In this document: piece after piece, positions 22,510 to 44,039 of the stretch
Position numbering within the stretch: the first letter of the stretch is position 1
How the letters are laid out: the number at the start of each line of letters is the position of its first letter
Source: Anabas testudineus
Taxonomy: Eukaryota > Chordata > Actinopteri > Anabantiformes > Anabantidae
DNA: 64,000 nucleotides
Direction: 5' to 3'
Assembly: GCF_900324465.2 (NCBI RefSeq)
Contig: NC_046617.1
Coordinates: 15,375,223 to 15,439,222, forward strand
Translations under genes and position numbers: made by a program
Notes under the pieces: model-generated
Told to the model about the DNA's origin: nothing
Seen by the model: the letters and a program-made list of their open reading frames with translations, nothing else
The model's database searches: none

Positions 22510-25500
22510 ATGTACATGTGTTTTTGGGGATGGGCAGCATGTATGAGTGAATAGGTACTTTGTGTATTTTCCTTGTGGTTAATATCAGATGTCTAACTAT
22601 TGCTTTCTAGCACTTTTTTCATCATCTTTCTGATATATTTATATGCTCTTTCTATTTATGCCTCTTTGCTATTACTGTAAGTGTATGTAATTCATCTGTC
22701 TTTGCGAATATTAATAAAAAAAAAAGGAAATCATCACAGCTTTCTATGACTTTTTAAATTTCTACCTGCAGTGTGTGACGTTTGTTTTCATTTCTTCAAA
22801 CTGGATAAATATTTGGTCATTTGTTTCTGTGACTCATGATATCCTGGCAGTTTGTCACCGCGGGTCTGTACCTTTGCTTCTAGTGACTCATGGTGGAAGA
22901 ATGTTGGATTAGACATTTTAGTATATGCCACCATCCAGAGATTCACTGCTGTTTTCCTCTTATATGAGACAGTAAAGAGCTGTTTGATGTGTAAATGATT
23001 TGGACAGGGCAATAGATATTTAAAAAGTACTTCAAACTGGGTTCTATATGAAGTTTTAATCCAACCCTAGCAATTATGTTGCTATTTTATTAAGAATTTC
23101 AATTCAATTCAATTCAATTTTATTTGTATAGCGCCAATTTACAACAGAAGTTATCTCAAGGCACTTTACAGTGTAAGGTTTAAGACCTTACAGAAAATAT
23201 TTATACAAAAATTATAGAGAAAACCCAACAATCCCATTTGAGCAAGCTTTAGGCAACAGTGGAGAGGAAAAACTCCCTTTAGAGGAAGAAACCTCCAGCA
23301 GAACCAGGCTCATAGTGGGCGGCCATCTGCCTCGACCGGTTGGGGTGAGTGGAAAGAGAAGAGAGAAAAGAACAGCAGGCAATAAAGACAACAACAAGCA
23401 TCAAGAACATTGGGCAGATGAACTGGATTCTGGAGATGTACAGCTCCAGGCCGAGGATACCTGCAGAAAAGTACAGAGAGAGGGAGACAGAGAGGAGGAA
23501 ACACAACTAAAAGAGAGAGAAGACACAAAGTTAATGACATGCAATGGTGGCATTTGCATTGATACAGGAGAAAGGAGAGAGGAGAGGAGCTCAGTTTATC
23601 AGTAGAGGTCCCCCAGCAGAATAACCTATATCAGCATAACTAAGAGATGGTTCAGAGTCACCTGATCCATCTCTAACTATAAGCTTTATAAAAAAGGAAA
23701 GTTTTAAGTCTAGTCTTAAATGTAGAGACGGTGTCTGCCTCCCGAACCTGGACTGGGAGCTGGTTCCACAGGAGAGGGGCTTGGTAGCTAAAGGCTCTGC
23801 CTCCCATTCTACATTTGGAAACTCTAGGAACCACAAGTAAACCTGCAGTCTGAGAACGGAGAGTTCTGCTTGGAAGATAAGGAACTATGAGGTCTTTAAG
23901 ATAAGATTAAGAACACTTCCCTAAAATGTTTAGGAGTGTTGTACTAGTGCTGGTTTTGTACCAACATAGAATCATTTATGTTTTATAATCTTCAATCTTC
24001 TTTCCCCAGGTTCTCCTGCTCCTCCCTCTGATCCTGAGTGTTTTATCCCATGTGATGAAAAAACCTGTCATGTGGACATTCACTGTACTTGGGATCCAAG
24101 GCAGGACACTCAGATCCTCACAAACTACACGCTGCACTGGGAGACGAGACATAGCGAGTAAACAAAATCACAAATATTCTGTGTCTTAATCATCTGACAG
24201 CTATAAAATAGTGATTACAAAAATGTCATTACTTGGGGAGAAGGCTTCTGATTTTGTTTTACCTCTCTTGTCTTGTTCTGTTTTCTGTCATATAGGAAGG
24301 GGTTTGTGACCAGTGAGACTAGTAGAAATGCCTCTATCCACCGTGAAGACTTCTCCAGTCATAGTGAGCTTCGTGTTTGGGTCGAGGCTATCAATCAATA
24401 TGGTTCTGCCAAATCTCAGAAAGTTGTCTTCAACAACACCGAAGATATCGGTAAGTCAGCTCTTAATTAACCTGTTTCAATGTAACTATTTGTACAGACT
24501 TTTAGTTTATTTTCCTATTATTGGTTGTGAGTGCTATTTCAAAGCGTGCTTCTGTTTCTGTATTCAGTCAAGCCACCACCACCTAACATCGCCCTGAGCC
24601 ACCAGGAGTCTTTAGAGATTGAGTGGAGTTCCAACTGTGATCAGCTTCATCTCTCTGTGGGACCGTGTGAACTCCAACATCGGACTGAAGCAAACCAAGT
24701 TTGGGTCCAGGTGTTTTTTTTAGTTTTATTATTGCCTCTGTTTTTCTTTTTTATCTCAAGATTACCCCCATTTTGTTGTGGAGTATGCACTGTGAGTGAA
24801 GGGACAGTGCACAAGAATTAATAAATTGATGGAAAAACAGACCATTTCTAATCTTGCAAGGAAAAGTGCATATTGTTAATTGACTAAAGGTTTGATCGGC
24901 ATAGTATGCTCAAGCTCCTTCTTTCCCTTTCTTCACAGTCCGAGAGTGGGATCTTATACAGCTACACTTTGGAGAATCCCCAGCCCTGCACAGTCCATGA
25001 GTTTAAAGTTCGCTGTGCCTGTAGTACAGGCAAGACAAGTGACTGGAGTGAAATCTTGAAGAGTGAAGAACCTTGGGCACAGAAAGGTTAATCCTCTTTT
25101 ATTATATGGTTCGATATTTTGCAGTGGCAAAGATCTTGGAAAAGCTGTATAAATATTTGAAGTATCTTTTAAGTAGATGTACTAAATGTGCTGAACTGTA
25201 CAGTGGATAGGTAATAAAACTGATACCACACTCATATGTATATAATAAATATGACTGGAGCTCCTTAAAAAAGCCAGATATGACATGTTAATTAGGGGGC
25301 TTTAGAGATGCTGATAGGCAGACTGACAAATATGAGAGACGTAACTTTTGGCAAGAAAACTAAAATGATGAAACATGACGATATTAGCTTTCTTCACTTT
25401 CACTTTTATTTTTAAGGCGTATAGTGTATTGACACTAATTACACAAATATAAACCACAAAGCACTGTCTAATCTCAGATAATCTAAGCTCACAAACCTTT

Positions 25501-28059
25501 AATTTTGCGTTCCTAAAACTAAATCTAAACTAAACCGCCGAGTTACACAAACCTGCACTGGGTTCTGATTAACCACTGGTTTTCTGTCTTTCTCTTTTGC
25601 CTCCATTTAGCTCCTGGTGGACAGCTGGATATATGGAGGGACTGTGGCATATCCCCTGCAGGCTTTGATTGTGTTCTGACCTGGAAGGTAAGTAAAGAAT
25701 TATCAACTATAATTACTCTCTGGTTATTATAATGACTCAGAGTCTCCTTTTTTATCTCAGCCCTCACTATCCTCTTCTTGTCTTTATACCATCCAGAAGC
25801 TTCCTAAATCTCAGACCTGCGGCCTCATTCTGGGATATGATGTCAGGCTGACTTACAACAATGGCACAGTGATGCTGATGAATGTGTCCACTGATGGACA
25901 AAGTGGCCAGTTAGTGTGTGATGGGATGAAATGCTACCTCATGTCCTCTCTCAAGGATGTATCGTCAGTCAGTGTATCAGCCTACAACGCTCGTGGTGCC
26001 ACTGTGCCTGCTCATCTAGCACTGCTAGGGCCAAGTATCAGTTGTCCTGACTGTCATAAAAGTAAGGAACATTTTGTATTGGTGGCAATATTCTCAAAAC
26101 ATTTAACACCTAAAAGTAGCCTTTTGGTGAGACGTTAACTTCCAGACCCTGGCGTTTCTGGTTTAGGTGTAATTCACAGCGCATTTTAGAGTTAATTGTA
26201 TGTTCATGTTCACAATTGTTTGACAAATCATTATTTGTACTTTAAATAATCACCAACAAACCTAAAGAATGTGTGCTACATTAAGAGTGAGCCATAATGA
26301 GAACTTCTAATTGAATCTAGTTGACTCTTATCTAATTCCTCTTCATGTTCCAGTGTATTGAAGATAAATATCTTTTGCTAAAACGAAGAGGTTTCTTTAG
26401 ACAAAGTGAGTAAAAAAACGACAAAGATGATATTAGCCTCTTGGTAAGAATAGTGACAGTTTGTGAATATGATCTCGTGCTGTGATGTCTATCAGGCTTT
26501 TTAGTGTTCGTTAACAGTGAATGAGTTTAAAGGTTATAAGTTATAGTGCTATAAGTATACATGGTTTTGTCTGCTAACACACTAACAAAGCATTTGTTTT
26601 TTTGTTTTTTAAGGTAAAGAAAAAGCTCAACAAAGTATTGACGTCAAAATGAGTGTGGAGAACCTCACTGTGTCTTGGAATTTGACGTCTCAGCTCTTTA
26701 ACAGCCTGAATGAAAGTGTAGTGCAATACAAGCAAGTAGGGCGTCCTCTAGGCCAAGGATTTGACTGGATCAAAGTCAATAAAAATCTAACAACAGGAAT
26801 TTTTAAAGGTCTGTTTGCTTATGTTACTTTGATAGCAGTAAGATATGTAGAGATGTTACTGTAAGATGTGTTTTACTTTAAAATTGGACGTGTTGACTAC
26901 TTTTCACTGTTTTACTCTGGCATGTGTCTCCATCTACAGGTCAGTTTAACAAATCCACGCCGTACAATGTGTCAGTGTTTACAGTCTCACACAACAGAGA
27001 CGTCCATCACTTCTCATCACTTATTAGATATTCTCTTGAAGGAAGTAAGTATTTGTGCGTATTTCCTGGCAAGTCCTTCCTTAAGCTAATTATGATCTCT
27101 TAGCTCCCTCATATTAAATTCAATTTAAACTTTTTTTTTAACTAATCCTTTTGTTCCTTTCTTCATCGCTTTTCAGCCCCTCCCAGAGTGACATCATTTA
27201 AGGTGCTATCCATTGCTGCCACTCAGGTGACCTTGTCTTGGGAACCCATTCCTCTCTCCAAGCAAAATGGAGTAATCCGGTGCTACCAAATAGGAATCGA
27301 TGGACAAAACGGTACATAATATGACAATGTGTAGAATATTACAGTTGCAAAGGAATCAGGGGAACTTATGTAGGTAGTTTTCTTAAAGAATGCATCATAG
27401 CAATGTATTTTGATATATATTACACAACCTCACAGAGCAGTTAGTGTGCTAGTAAGTATTTAAGCAGGAAAGAAGGAAAACAGAAAATGTGTTTGTTTTA
27501 CTTATAAAAAATACTAGTACTAGTACTAATCAACACACCACAGCGATAGAAGAGTTTGTTTGAGCTGTCTCTGTCAGCTGTTCTCTAAACTTTAACTCAA
27601 ACTGACACCGTGCAATTTTTCTCCCCTAGTTCGCAATGTGAGTCCATCTACACAGTATGATAATTACAGTTTTGATCTGAAGCCTCTGAATCCAGACCAG
27701 AACTATGAGGTGTGGATTAGAGCTGTGACCTCGGCTGGGCCTGGAGAAAATGCCATCACAAGGTTTAAAACAAAGCAGCATGAGAATGATGGTATTGAAC
27801 CACATCTTGCATATTTACAGTATTCATTTTATAAATTATATTCCTCACACTGATACATGATTTATTTCATCCCATTTTTTCTCTTTTTTAGTGCAGTTAA
27901 TGCAAATCCTGCTCATCATTATTTTAGTATTTGTTCTGCTTGTAATATGTTTCCTCGTTGTTTTTTTCAGGTGAGTAGTCATTTTATCATATTTCTAATA
28001 TCTGTTCTCTTAACCTTGTCTCATTGCACAATTGTTTTCTTATTGTTGGTAAATATATT

Positions 28060-28095
<36 letters not shown>

Positions 28096-28839
28096 CTTGA
28101 GGTTTGAGCAGAGTTTGTGTGACTGAGAAGTATCTTTTTTTACCCTTTTATTTTACTCCTTAGGTTTTGTCGAGGAGAAAAGAAAGCATGTCCTTTGATG
28201 CCTCATTTTGTTTATGACAAAGTGCCAGATCCCCGCAATAGCCACATATTCAAAAACATGAAGCACCAGGTGAGGAATGATTGTAACTGACTTTTTTGTC
28301 ACCTGTGACCTTGTTTGAATATCAAATTGTTGATCCTGAGTAAAGTCATTGTATTACTATTAATAAGATAAGATAAGATAAGATAATGTAGTCAAGTTAT
28401 ACTCTCATGCTGTGAATTACCAACGTGTTTTATCTCCTTTTAGATCAATGACTCTCTCGCTTGGCTGTGTAAACCCTCCCATGAACCAAATCCTGATATT
28501 TCGGTTTTGGAAATCGTAGAGCAGCCTGAGACTTTAAATATCCCAAAAAAGAAAACCTCCAAGCTGACTGGAATAGATATGTCAATAGTGGAAGATGGGT
28601 GTTCACAGATGGACTGTCAAGATGATCATAAAGAGGATGTTGTCACAGAGGACTGTGACAGGACAGACAACAGATATGAAAGAGAGCAATACAGTAAAAT
28701 GGTTGACTCTGATGAGGAGAGGGACAAGGAGAGAGAGGACAGTGATGGTTGTTCAAATGCATCAGAGGAAGATGAGTTCACATCAGGTTATGAAAAGCAC
28801 TTCATGCCCACTGCTTTGGAGATACTAGAAGTTTCATAA
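21662..28839 (+). CDS. il27ra: Interleukin-27 receptor alpha-like class I cytokine receptor
   Basis: Single-pass gp130-family receptor. Exons: 21662-21731, 24010-24157, 24296-24450, 24568-24710, 24939-25086, 25611-25687, 25797-26061, 26614-26808, 26940-27044, 27177-27311, 27630-27791, 27892-27970, 28164-28269, 28444-28839; 727 residues in frame (human IL27RA 636). Seen: signal peptide (MATLRARWLLSILLYS); cytokine-receptor domain with paired cysteines (CFIPCDEKTCHVDIHCTWD) and a weak WSxWS (TSDWSEI); about three fibronectin-III domains (LTVSWNL, VTLSWEP, YEVWIRAVTSAGPGEN); one membrane segment in exon 27892-27970; Box1-like VPDPRNS; acidic tail ending SGYEKHFMPTALEIL. The YEKHF tyrosine motif near the C-terminus matches the STAT1-docking site of mammalian IL27RA. 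Position next to rln3 supports orthology. The main ATG has G at -3 and +4. Fish paralogues of this family are divergent, so the name is slightly less certain than the family. Confidence 0.88.
22478..22508 (+). repeat. (TG)n microsatellite in il27ra intron 1
   Basis: About 15 uninterrupted TG units. Confidence 0.9.
23098..23905. mobile_element. High-copy teleost interspersed repeat, family unassigned
   Basis: Begins with CAATTCAATTCAATT repeats followed by TTTATTTGTATAGCGCC and AAGGCACTTTACAG, a signature seen as an abundant dispersed repeat in many percomorph genomes. No coding capacity is seen. The CAATT array is the characteristic end of the element. The other end is diffuse (about 23.9 kb). 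It lies in intron 1 of il27ra. I cannot say whether it is a SINE, a LINE tail or another non-autonomous element. Confidence 0.6.
28062..28093 (+). repeat. (AT)n microsatellite in il27ra
   Basis: About 16 AT units in the intron between exons 27892-27970 and 28164-28269. A short ATAAG pentamer array lies at 28363-28387 in the next intron. Confidence 0.85.
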
Positions 28840-29680
28840 TATTTGATAATCGGTATTCAGAACAGATGTGGTTTGTATTATTTTCATGTGCAGATAAATA
28901 TGGCACACTGCTGTAGTCTTTCTCTGCAAAACCCTGAAGGGTGGACTCAGGTCAATGGAGAGATTTGTCTGCTAAAGCTAATAACCAGTCAGACATCTCT
29001 GCCTTTTCCACTGACTTTGATTATTTGCTTTTTGTTTTGTTTTGGGAATAATGTTGGACGAAATGTAATTTGTGTTGGTTTTACCATTTAATTGTTTTTT
29101 GTTACTTTTACTATTTCAATTCCAACTTTTGTACTCCCTGATTTTGTCTTTTGTTGTTCCTGGTATGAAGACATAAACGGAACATATTTTGAGATGTGAA
29201 TGCATGGATAAACTGACATTATGGGCTAATATCAAGTACATTTTAATGTGATCGTAAGGCACACATTGATCCTGACTGGAGCATATATATATGAAATATA
29301 TAGTATAGACATTAAAAAAATAAAATCAACCATAAAAGAAACGTTTTACTCCACTCAGGTGACACTAAATCAAGGCGTAGCCCATGGGCTTATTTTTGAG
29401 TTTTCAACTCTCAAATTATGAATGTGTACATCTGCAAAGCTGAAATGGCCACAGAAATTGACTTGAACAAAAAAGCTGTAAGAAGTTGAACCCCCTAAAT
29501 GTAAATGTTAATACGAGGGGCTATTTTGAGTATTATTTCAATGTTAAAGCAAGTTATATAGCTACAGTCAGGATTTTTGTTTACATTATTGCACCTTAAA
29601 CTTTATATTTTATACACAAAATGTACATTAGACCTATGCAAAAGTGTCCTATGTGATTAAATAAACAATTTTAACAAAGG
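28840..29680 (+). other. il27ra: il27ra 3' UTR
   Basis: AT-rich sequence after the stop, with an AATAAA at about 29660 as the likely 3' end and an earlier AATAAA-like site at about 29320. No other gene is seen up to the tnpo2 promoter near 30.0-30.2 kb. Confidence 0.5.
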
Positions 29681-30029
29681 TTTGGAAACAGTTCTTACTC
29701 TATGTATGTATGTAACAGCATTGCACCAACAATCACCAATCACCTTAAAATCTAATAAATACACAAATTAATGTATGTATTTGGAATTTCTTTACGTTAT
29801 TGGGTATTTCACATATTTATTTGGTGTGTTTCATATGATCAGTATATCAAGATACTGACATTAACGTAATTTAGCGTTAAACAAAACATCCCATACATAC
29901 TGCACACCACGCTACTTCTGTGATTCAGAAATCTGTACATTTACTGTGATGCTGTTTAATCTATTCCTTTGTTCATTTCATGCATGCCTAATTCAAGCAG
30001 TTAGTTTAGTTTGGACTTTATGATGTTGA

Positions 30030-40063
<10,034 letters not shown>

Positions 40064-40104
40064 CCCAACCTCCCTCTGGTCCACACAGGACACCGACCTG
40101 ATAG

Positions 40105-40335
40105 GTTTGTTCCGCATACGTCTCTTTGTCACAAACATGCATCCTAATCGGACCTGCTTCTGGAAAAGATGAGACACCCAGCTCATTGATACACAATGAT
40201 AGTTTTTGTTCCCAAATGATGTTTCTGATCCAGAATCAAGCTCTACTACATATTGCTGACCACTGAACCATTTTTTTCTCTGTATTTATTATTGTTCTTA
40301 TATATTTTAATCACTTTCCCCTTTCTTTTTTGCAG
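40105..40335 (+). other. tnpo2: Intron in the tnpo2 3' UTR
   Basis: Donor GATAG/GTTTGT (intron from 40105) and acceptor TTTTTTGCAG (ending 40335), with a pyrimidine tract, framing the last snoRNA. The stop ends at 40063, so the junction would be 41 nt downstream, below the roughly 50-nt distance that normally triggers nonsense-mediated decay. Confidence 0.65.
40158..40235 (+). ncRNA. Box C/D snoRNA, family B copy 3 (3' UTR intron)
   Basis: C box AAGATGA (40166-40172, one base off), guide CCCAGCTCA (40177-40185), D' region CATTGAT, C' CAATGATA, D box CTGA (40225-40228), perfect 7-bp stem TTCTGGA/TCCAGAA. It lies downstream of the tnpo2 stop in an apparent 3' UTR intron (40105-40335), 100 nt before its 3' splice site. 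Confidence 0.85.
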
Positions 40336-43135
40336 GCTAACGTAGGGGAGGGTTACTGGGGAACTCATTGCACTGCCCAGATCACAGGGGAGGAAACAAG
40401 CTGGAGGGAGTCCTTGAACCTCCACTCAGCGGATGGACCCTTTTTCCCCCCGCGCCCTGTGTGTCTCTGAGGGAGGGTGGGAGGAGGGTGGTGGGTGTGG
40501 GAGGGTAAACTGGGGATTTACATATACCTCTCAGATTAAACGCCTCAAATCCTAAATCCAACACAGTCAAAAGTGACTTTCGACAACAGCACCGCAGGGA
40601 TCCTAGGTAGGTGAGGGCAAAACAGGGGCTGGCTTTAACCTCCCCCTCCTCAATTTGATTATTCTCTTAAGATAGAAGACGGCTGGGAGGGGAGGGGGGT
40701 GGCAGATAGGTACATAACGAGGAATTATCTGAACCAGCATAGGGTGCCACAGTCCCAAATACCACAATGCACGTAGTCAGTAGTAAGACTCACATGTAGA
40801 TGTATTTAAACCGGCTCGTGCCAGAGGCTAAAGATAAAAACATGCTTTTACTATGTAACAATGCAGGAAATGTGCACAACGTTTTTGCACCTTTTACGGC
40901 AAAATTGCATAAACCATTTGGTGTGCATATATACAAGGGTCTTATTCTCTTTTCACATGTACATTTAGCTGAATTTAATTTCCTTCTCTTCCCTTGGTTG
41001 CTCAGTTCCTCTTAAATCATAGATTTCTTTGTTATTCTCCCTCTTTTGAGGCAAAATAAGATGCAGTAGTTCTGTCTAAGGTTTTACCACCGCAGAACAA
41101 AGTTATTGCATGGCATATGATCACCTCTTAAGTGACGCATGTTTGAGTGAATGTCTTGTCTTTTGCTCACATTAACTGTCAATAATATGGGGAGGCTGCC
41201 ATAATTTGAAGCTGTCAGGTGCTTAGTTCTTTTGTCCTCCTTTTCATACCTATCATCTAATCAGTGCCCCTATAGTTCAGTCAACCAACTATAGGCCAAT
41301 TATTACAGGAATCGGCTCATGTCTGATTGTTTGGAGAATCACTTGCTGCAACAAAGTTGACATACTGTAGGCAAAGCTGAGAATCCTTATTGCTGCTGCT
41401 TCGTCTTTAGAGTATCTACAAAACAGACTTAATGAGAGAGATGAGAATGAATTGGTTCATACTGATTTAAATGCACTTTCTTTTGTAAGAAATTTACAAT
41501 TTCACATGTAAGGCATACAGTAATAATATACTGATCTTGAGATAGTTTTTTTTTGTTTTTTTTTAAGTGATTTTAGGATTGTTAATGGCTTGCTAAAGTA
41601 AGCATAATGATAATGTTAAGCAATGGTTAAATGACTAGGTAAGACTTGAGGCTTCTTAACATAGTTTTATAATGTAGCTTCTTCTACAGTGGATTGAGTA
41701 GGATTTAAGAGGGAGACATCTTAAGTACAGTATGTTTTCGATCTATATCCCAGTACACCTCTTAATTCATGTTTGAGGAGGTCTCCATATTTCTCTTCAT
41801 TTTGTTAAATGATGGCTGTCTGAGCCATTAGGGCTTCTCCTTGTCATGAACATTGCATGCTTTTCCACGAGTCTTGCTCCTTTTTGTTTTATACCCGGTC
41901 CCTTTAGAGGGACCTAACTTTATAAGAGCTTTGTCAATGGCAACGCAACTCACTGCTGGGCTAATAAGGTACTCCTCCAGCTTATGATCAAACTAGTGAT
42001 TGTGTTTGCCATATATTCACCCGTTAATACTGTGTAGGATATGCCTGGGAATACACTGACTCAGAGTCCTAATAGTTGTCCCTTGACACTGGTTAGCTTA
42101 TGTGAGCGTGGTGGTCTTGATACAGCTTTATCTTTTAGACATTATCCATAGTGGACAGTTGTAATGGATGTGTGTATGGCTGTTTGCCTGTTGGTGTTTT
42201 ACTATGAAGATATGTCCGTGAGTACTGCTTAGATGTAACTTTGCACCAGCCCTACTCTACAGTTATGTCCAGGGCGTAGTTTGATTGTCAATTTGAATGA
42301 CAAAGGTTTTCTAAGCCCCTCTATAACATCTATTCCTGCCTGATTTAACGAAAAATTGACTCACATCTACGGATTGCATGTTACAATAAGCAATAATATG
42401 TGATTTCCTCATCAAATGTGACATGCATTATAAATTTGAGCACAAATGTTGCCAATATTGATACTTTTATTGTGCTCAGACGCTCAATGGCATCCCCTGC
42501 AGAAGTGTTGCAATACGAGGTGGCCATTCATGGATTTGCAGGCAGGACAGGTGTTGGTGCAACATCTGCATTAATCAGGAGTATGTTTCAGAGAGCTGTC
42601 ACTCCTGTGCCATGAAAGAATTGGGGAAACAATCAAGGCATTGCCACTCCTTGCAATGTTGTGATACACTAAGCTATATAAAGAAGTACATTTAAATGCA
42701 AGTTGTCCACAATTTTTTTTTATTCATGTAACGGTTTTGTTTTTATTTATTTTTATTTGTTTTTATTTTGTTATTTTTGTGCTCAATGCACAAATTTTTT
42801 TGGACTTTAAAAGTTTTTTTTTTCCTTTTTTTTGTTTTTATTCTTTTTATTTAAAGAATGATTTGTTTTCGTTGTTTTATAGCGGACCATTTGATTACGT
42901 CAAATCTGATGTTGCAGTTGGACTGAAGGGAGAGTCGGTGCTTGGTGCATACCTTAGGGAAGAATGCGGAAAACTAATTCAAAACTTTGTTTCAATCTGA
43001 TATCAAGGCTGGCTAATGAATTTGATGTAGTACCTTTTTTGCTGAACTGTGGTGCAGGTGGAATGTTATCTGGTGTATCCCTTTTTATTTAATTTTTGTG
43101 AATAGGGGAAAATAAAAGTTTTTCTATAAAACTTT
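40336..43135 (+). other. tnpo2: Long tnpo2 3' UTR
   Basis: No supported exon in 2.8 kb. Includes a G-rich stretch (about 40440-40510) and a T-rich stretch (42715-42850). AATAAA at 43111-43116 followed by a T-rich region marks the likely end. Open frames here (such as 42400-42615) show no family features. Confidence 0.5.
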
Positions 43136-43479
43136 GAGTTGCCTGATCTTTGATTTATTTTTCTCTTTAGTGTCATGATCTCAGACTTAAATCTGAATTG
43201 GATTTAAACAACACTTTCACTTGCATTAATTTTGATTAGAATGACATGGTTTACTTGTAAGTATGTTAGTTACATCAAATGTACCAGGTGCCACTGTCAC
43301 AGACTCCAAGCCTGATTTTTGTGCTACATAAATGTACTACGGGCACTTCAAAATACGCTTATTAAACTGAATGATAAACAAAGAATACAGCCAAATATTT
43401 CATATTGACATTTAAAACATGACCATCTAAAAGTTTAATTGTTTGTAGCACACACATCTGAAGGGAGATGATTAAAAAG

Positions 43480-44039
43480 GGATTCACAGCGTGCTCGTCG
43501 CTGTCTTTCGACGAACGTTGATGACGACATCTTACCACGACGGAAGTGTTTTGTTTATTTTGTAGTTGCATTGATAACGGCTGACAGATGGCAGTTGATG
43601 TTCTTATATTACATAAACTTTAGTTTCAACATCTATTGTACTGTGACAATAGCCAGTGTTGTGTTACACTGACTGTTTCGACGACTCCTGACCAGTGGCT
43701 AGCGTTGTTAACGACTCGCCTTGCTGCTAGTAACATCGGTATTTGAAGCTAACATGAAGCTGCAGTTTTTGTTTCGGTCACTAGTTATCGCTAGTTGTTT
43801 TTTTTCAGTCTGAAATCTAACATCTTACATTTTACTGACTTTAACTGCAGGTACAGCTAACCGGTGAATCCGACAAAAGACGTATTCACGGCAAGTAGAA
43901 TGTTTATCTAAATAGTAGAACATTTTTTTCATTGTTTTCTGTCATAGTGATTAGAAATTTGCATTTGAATACATGTAGTAATGTTAGCTTACAGTGCATG
44001 AGTTAAGCTAGTGATTTTGCACTGAGAGGAGAAAAGGTG
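43480..44039 (+). promoter_or_regulatory. fbxw9: fbxw9 promoter and 5' UTR region
   Basis: CpG-containing stretch (GTGCTCGTCG, CGACGAACG, CCACGACGG) just upstream of fbxw9, with scattered GCTAAC/GTTAGC words. The precise transcription start and any 5' UTR intron cannot be fixed. Confidence 0.4.

Noticed and set aside
42737-43000. 87-codon plus-strand frame ending LREECGKLIQNFVSI
   Set aside because: It starts in T-rich sequence, has no splice or promoter context, and lies in the tnpo2 3' UTR just before its AATAAA.
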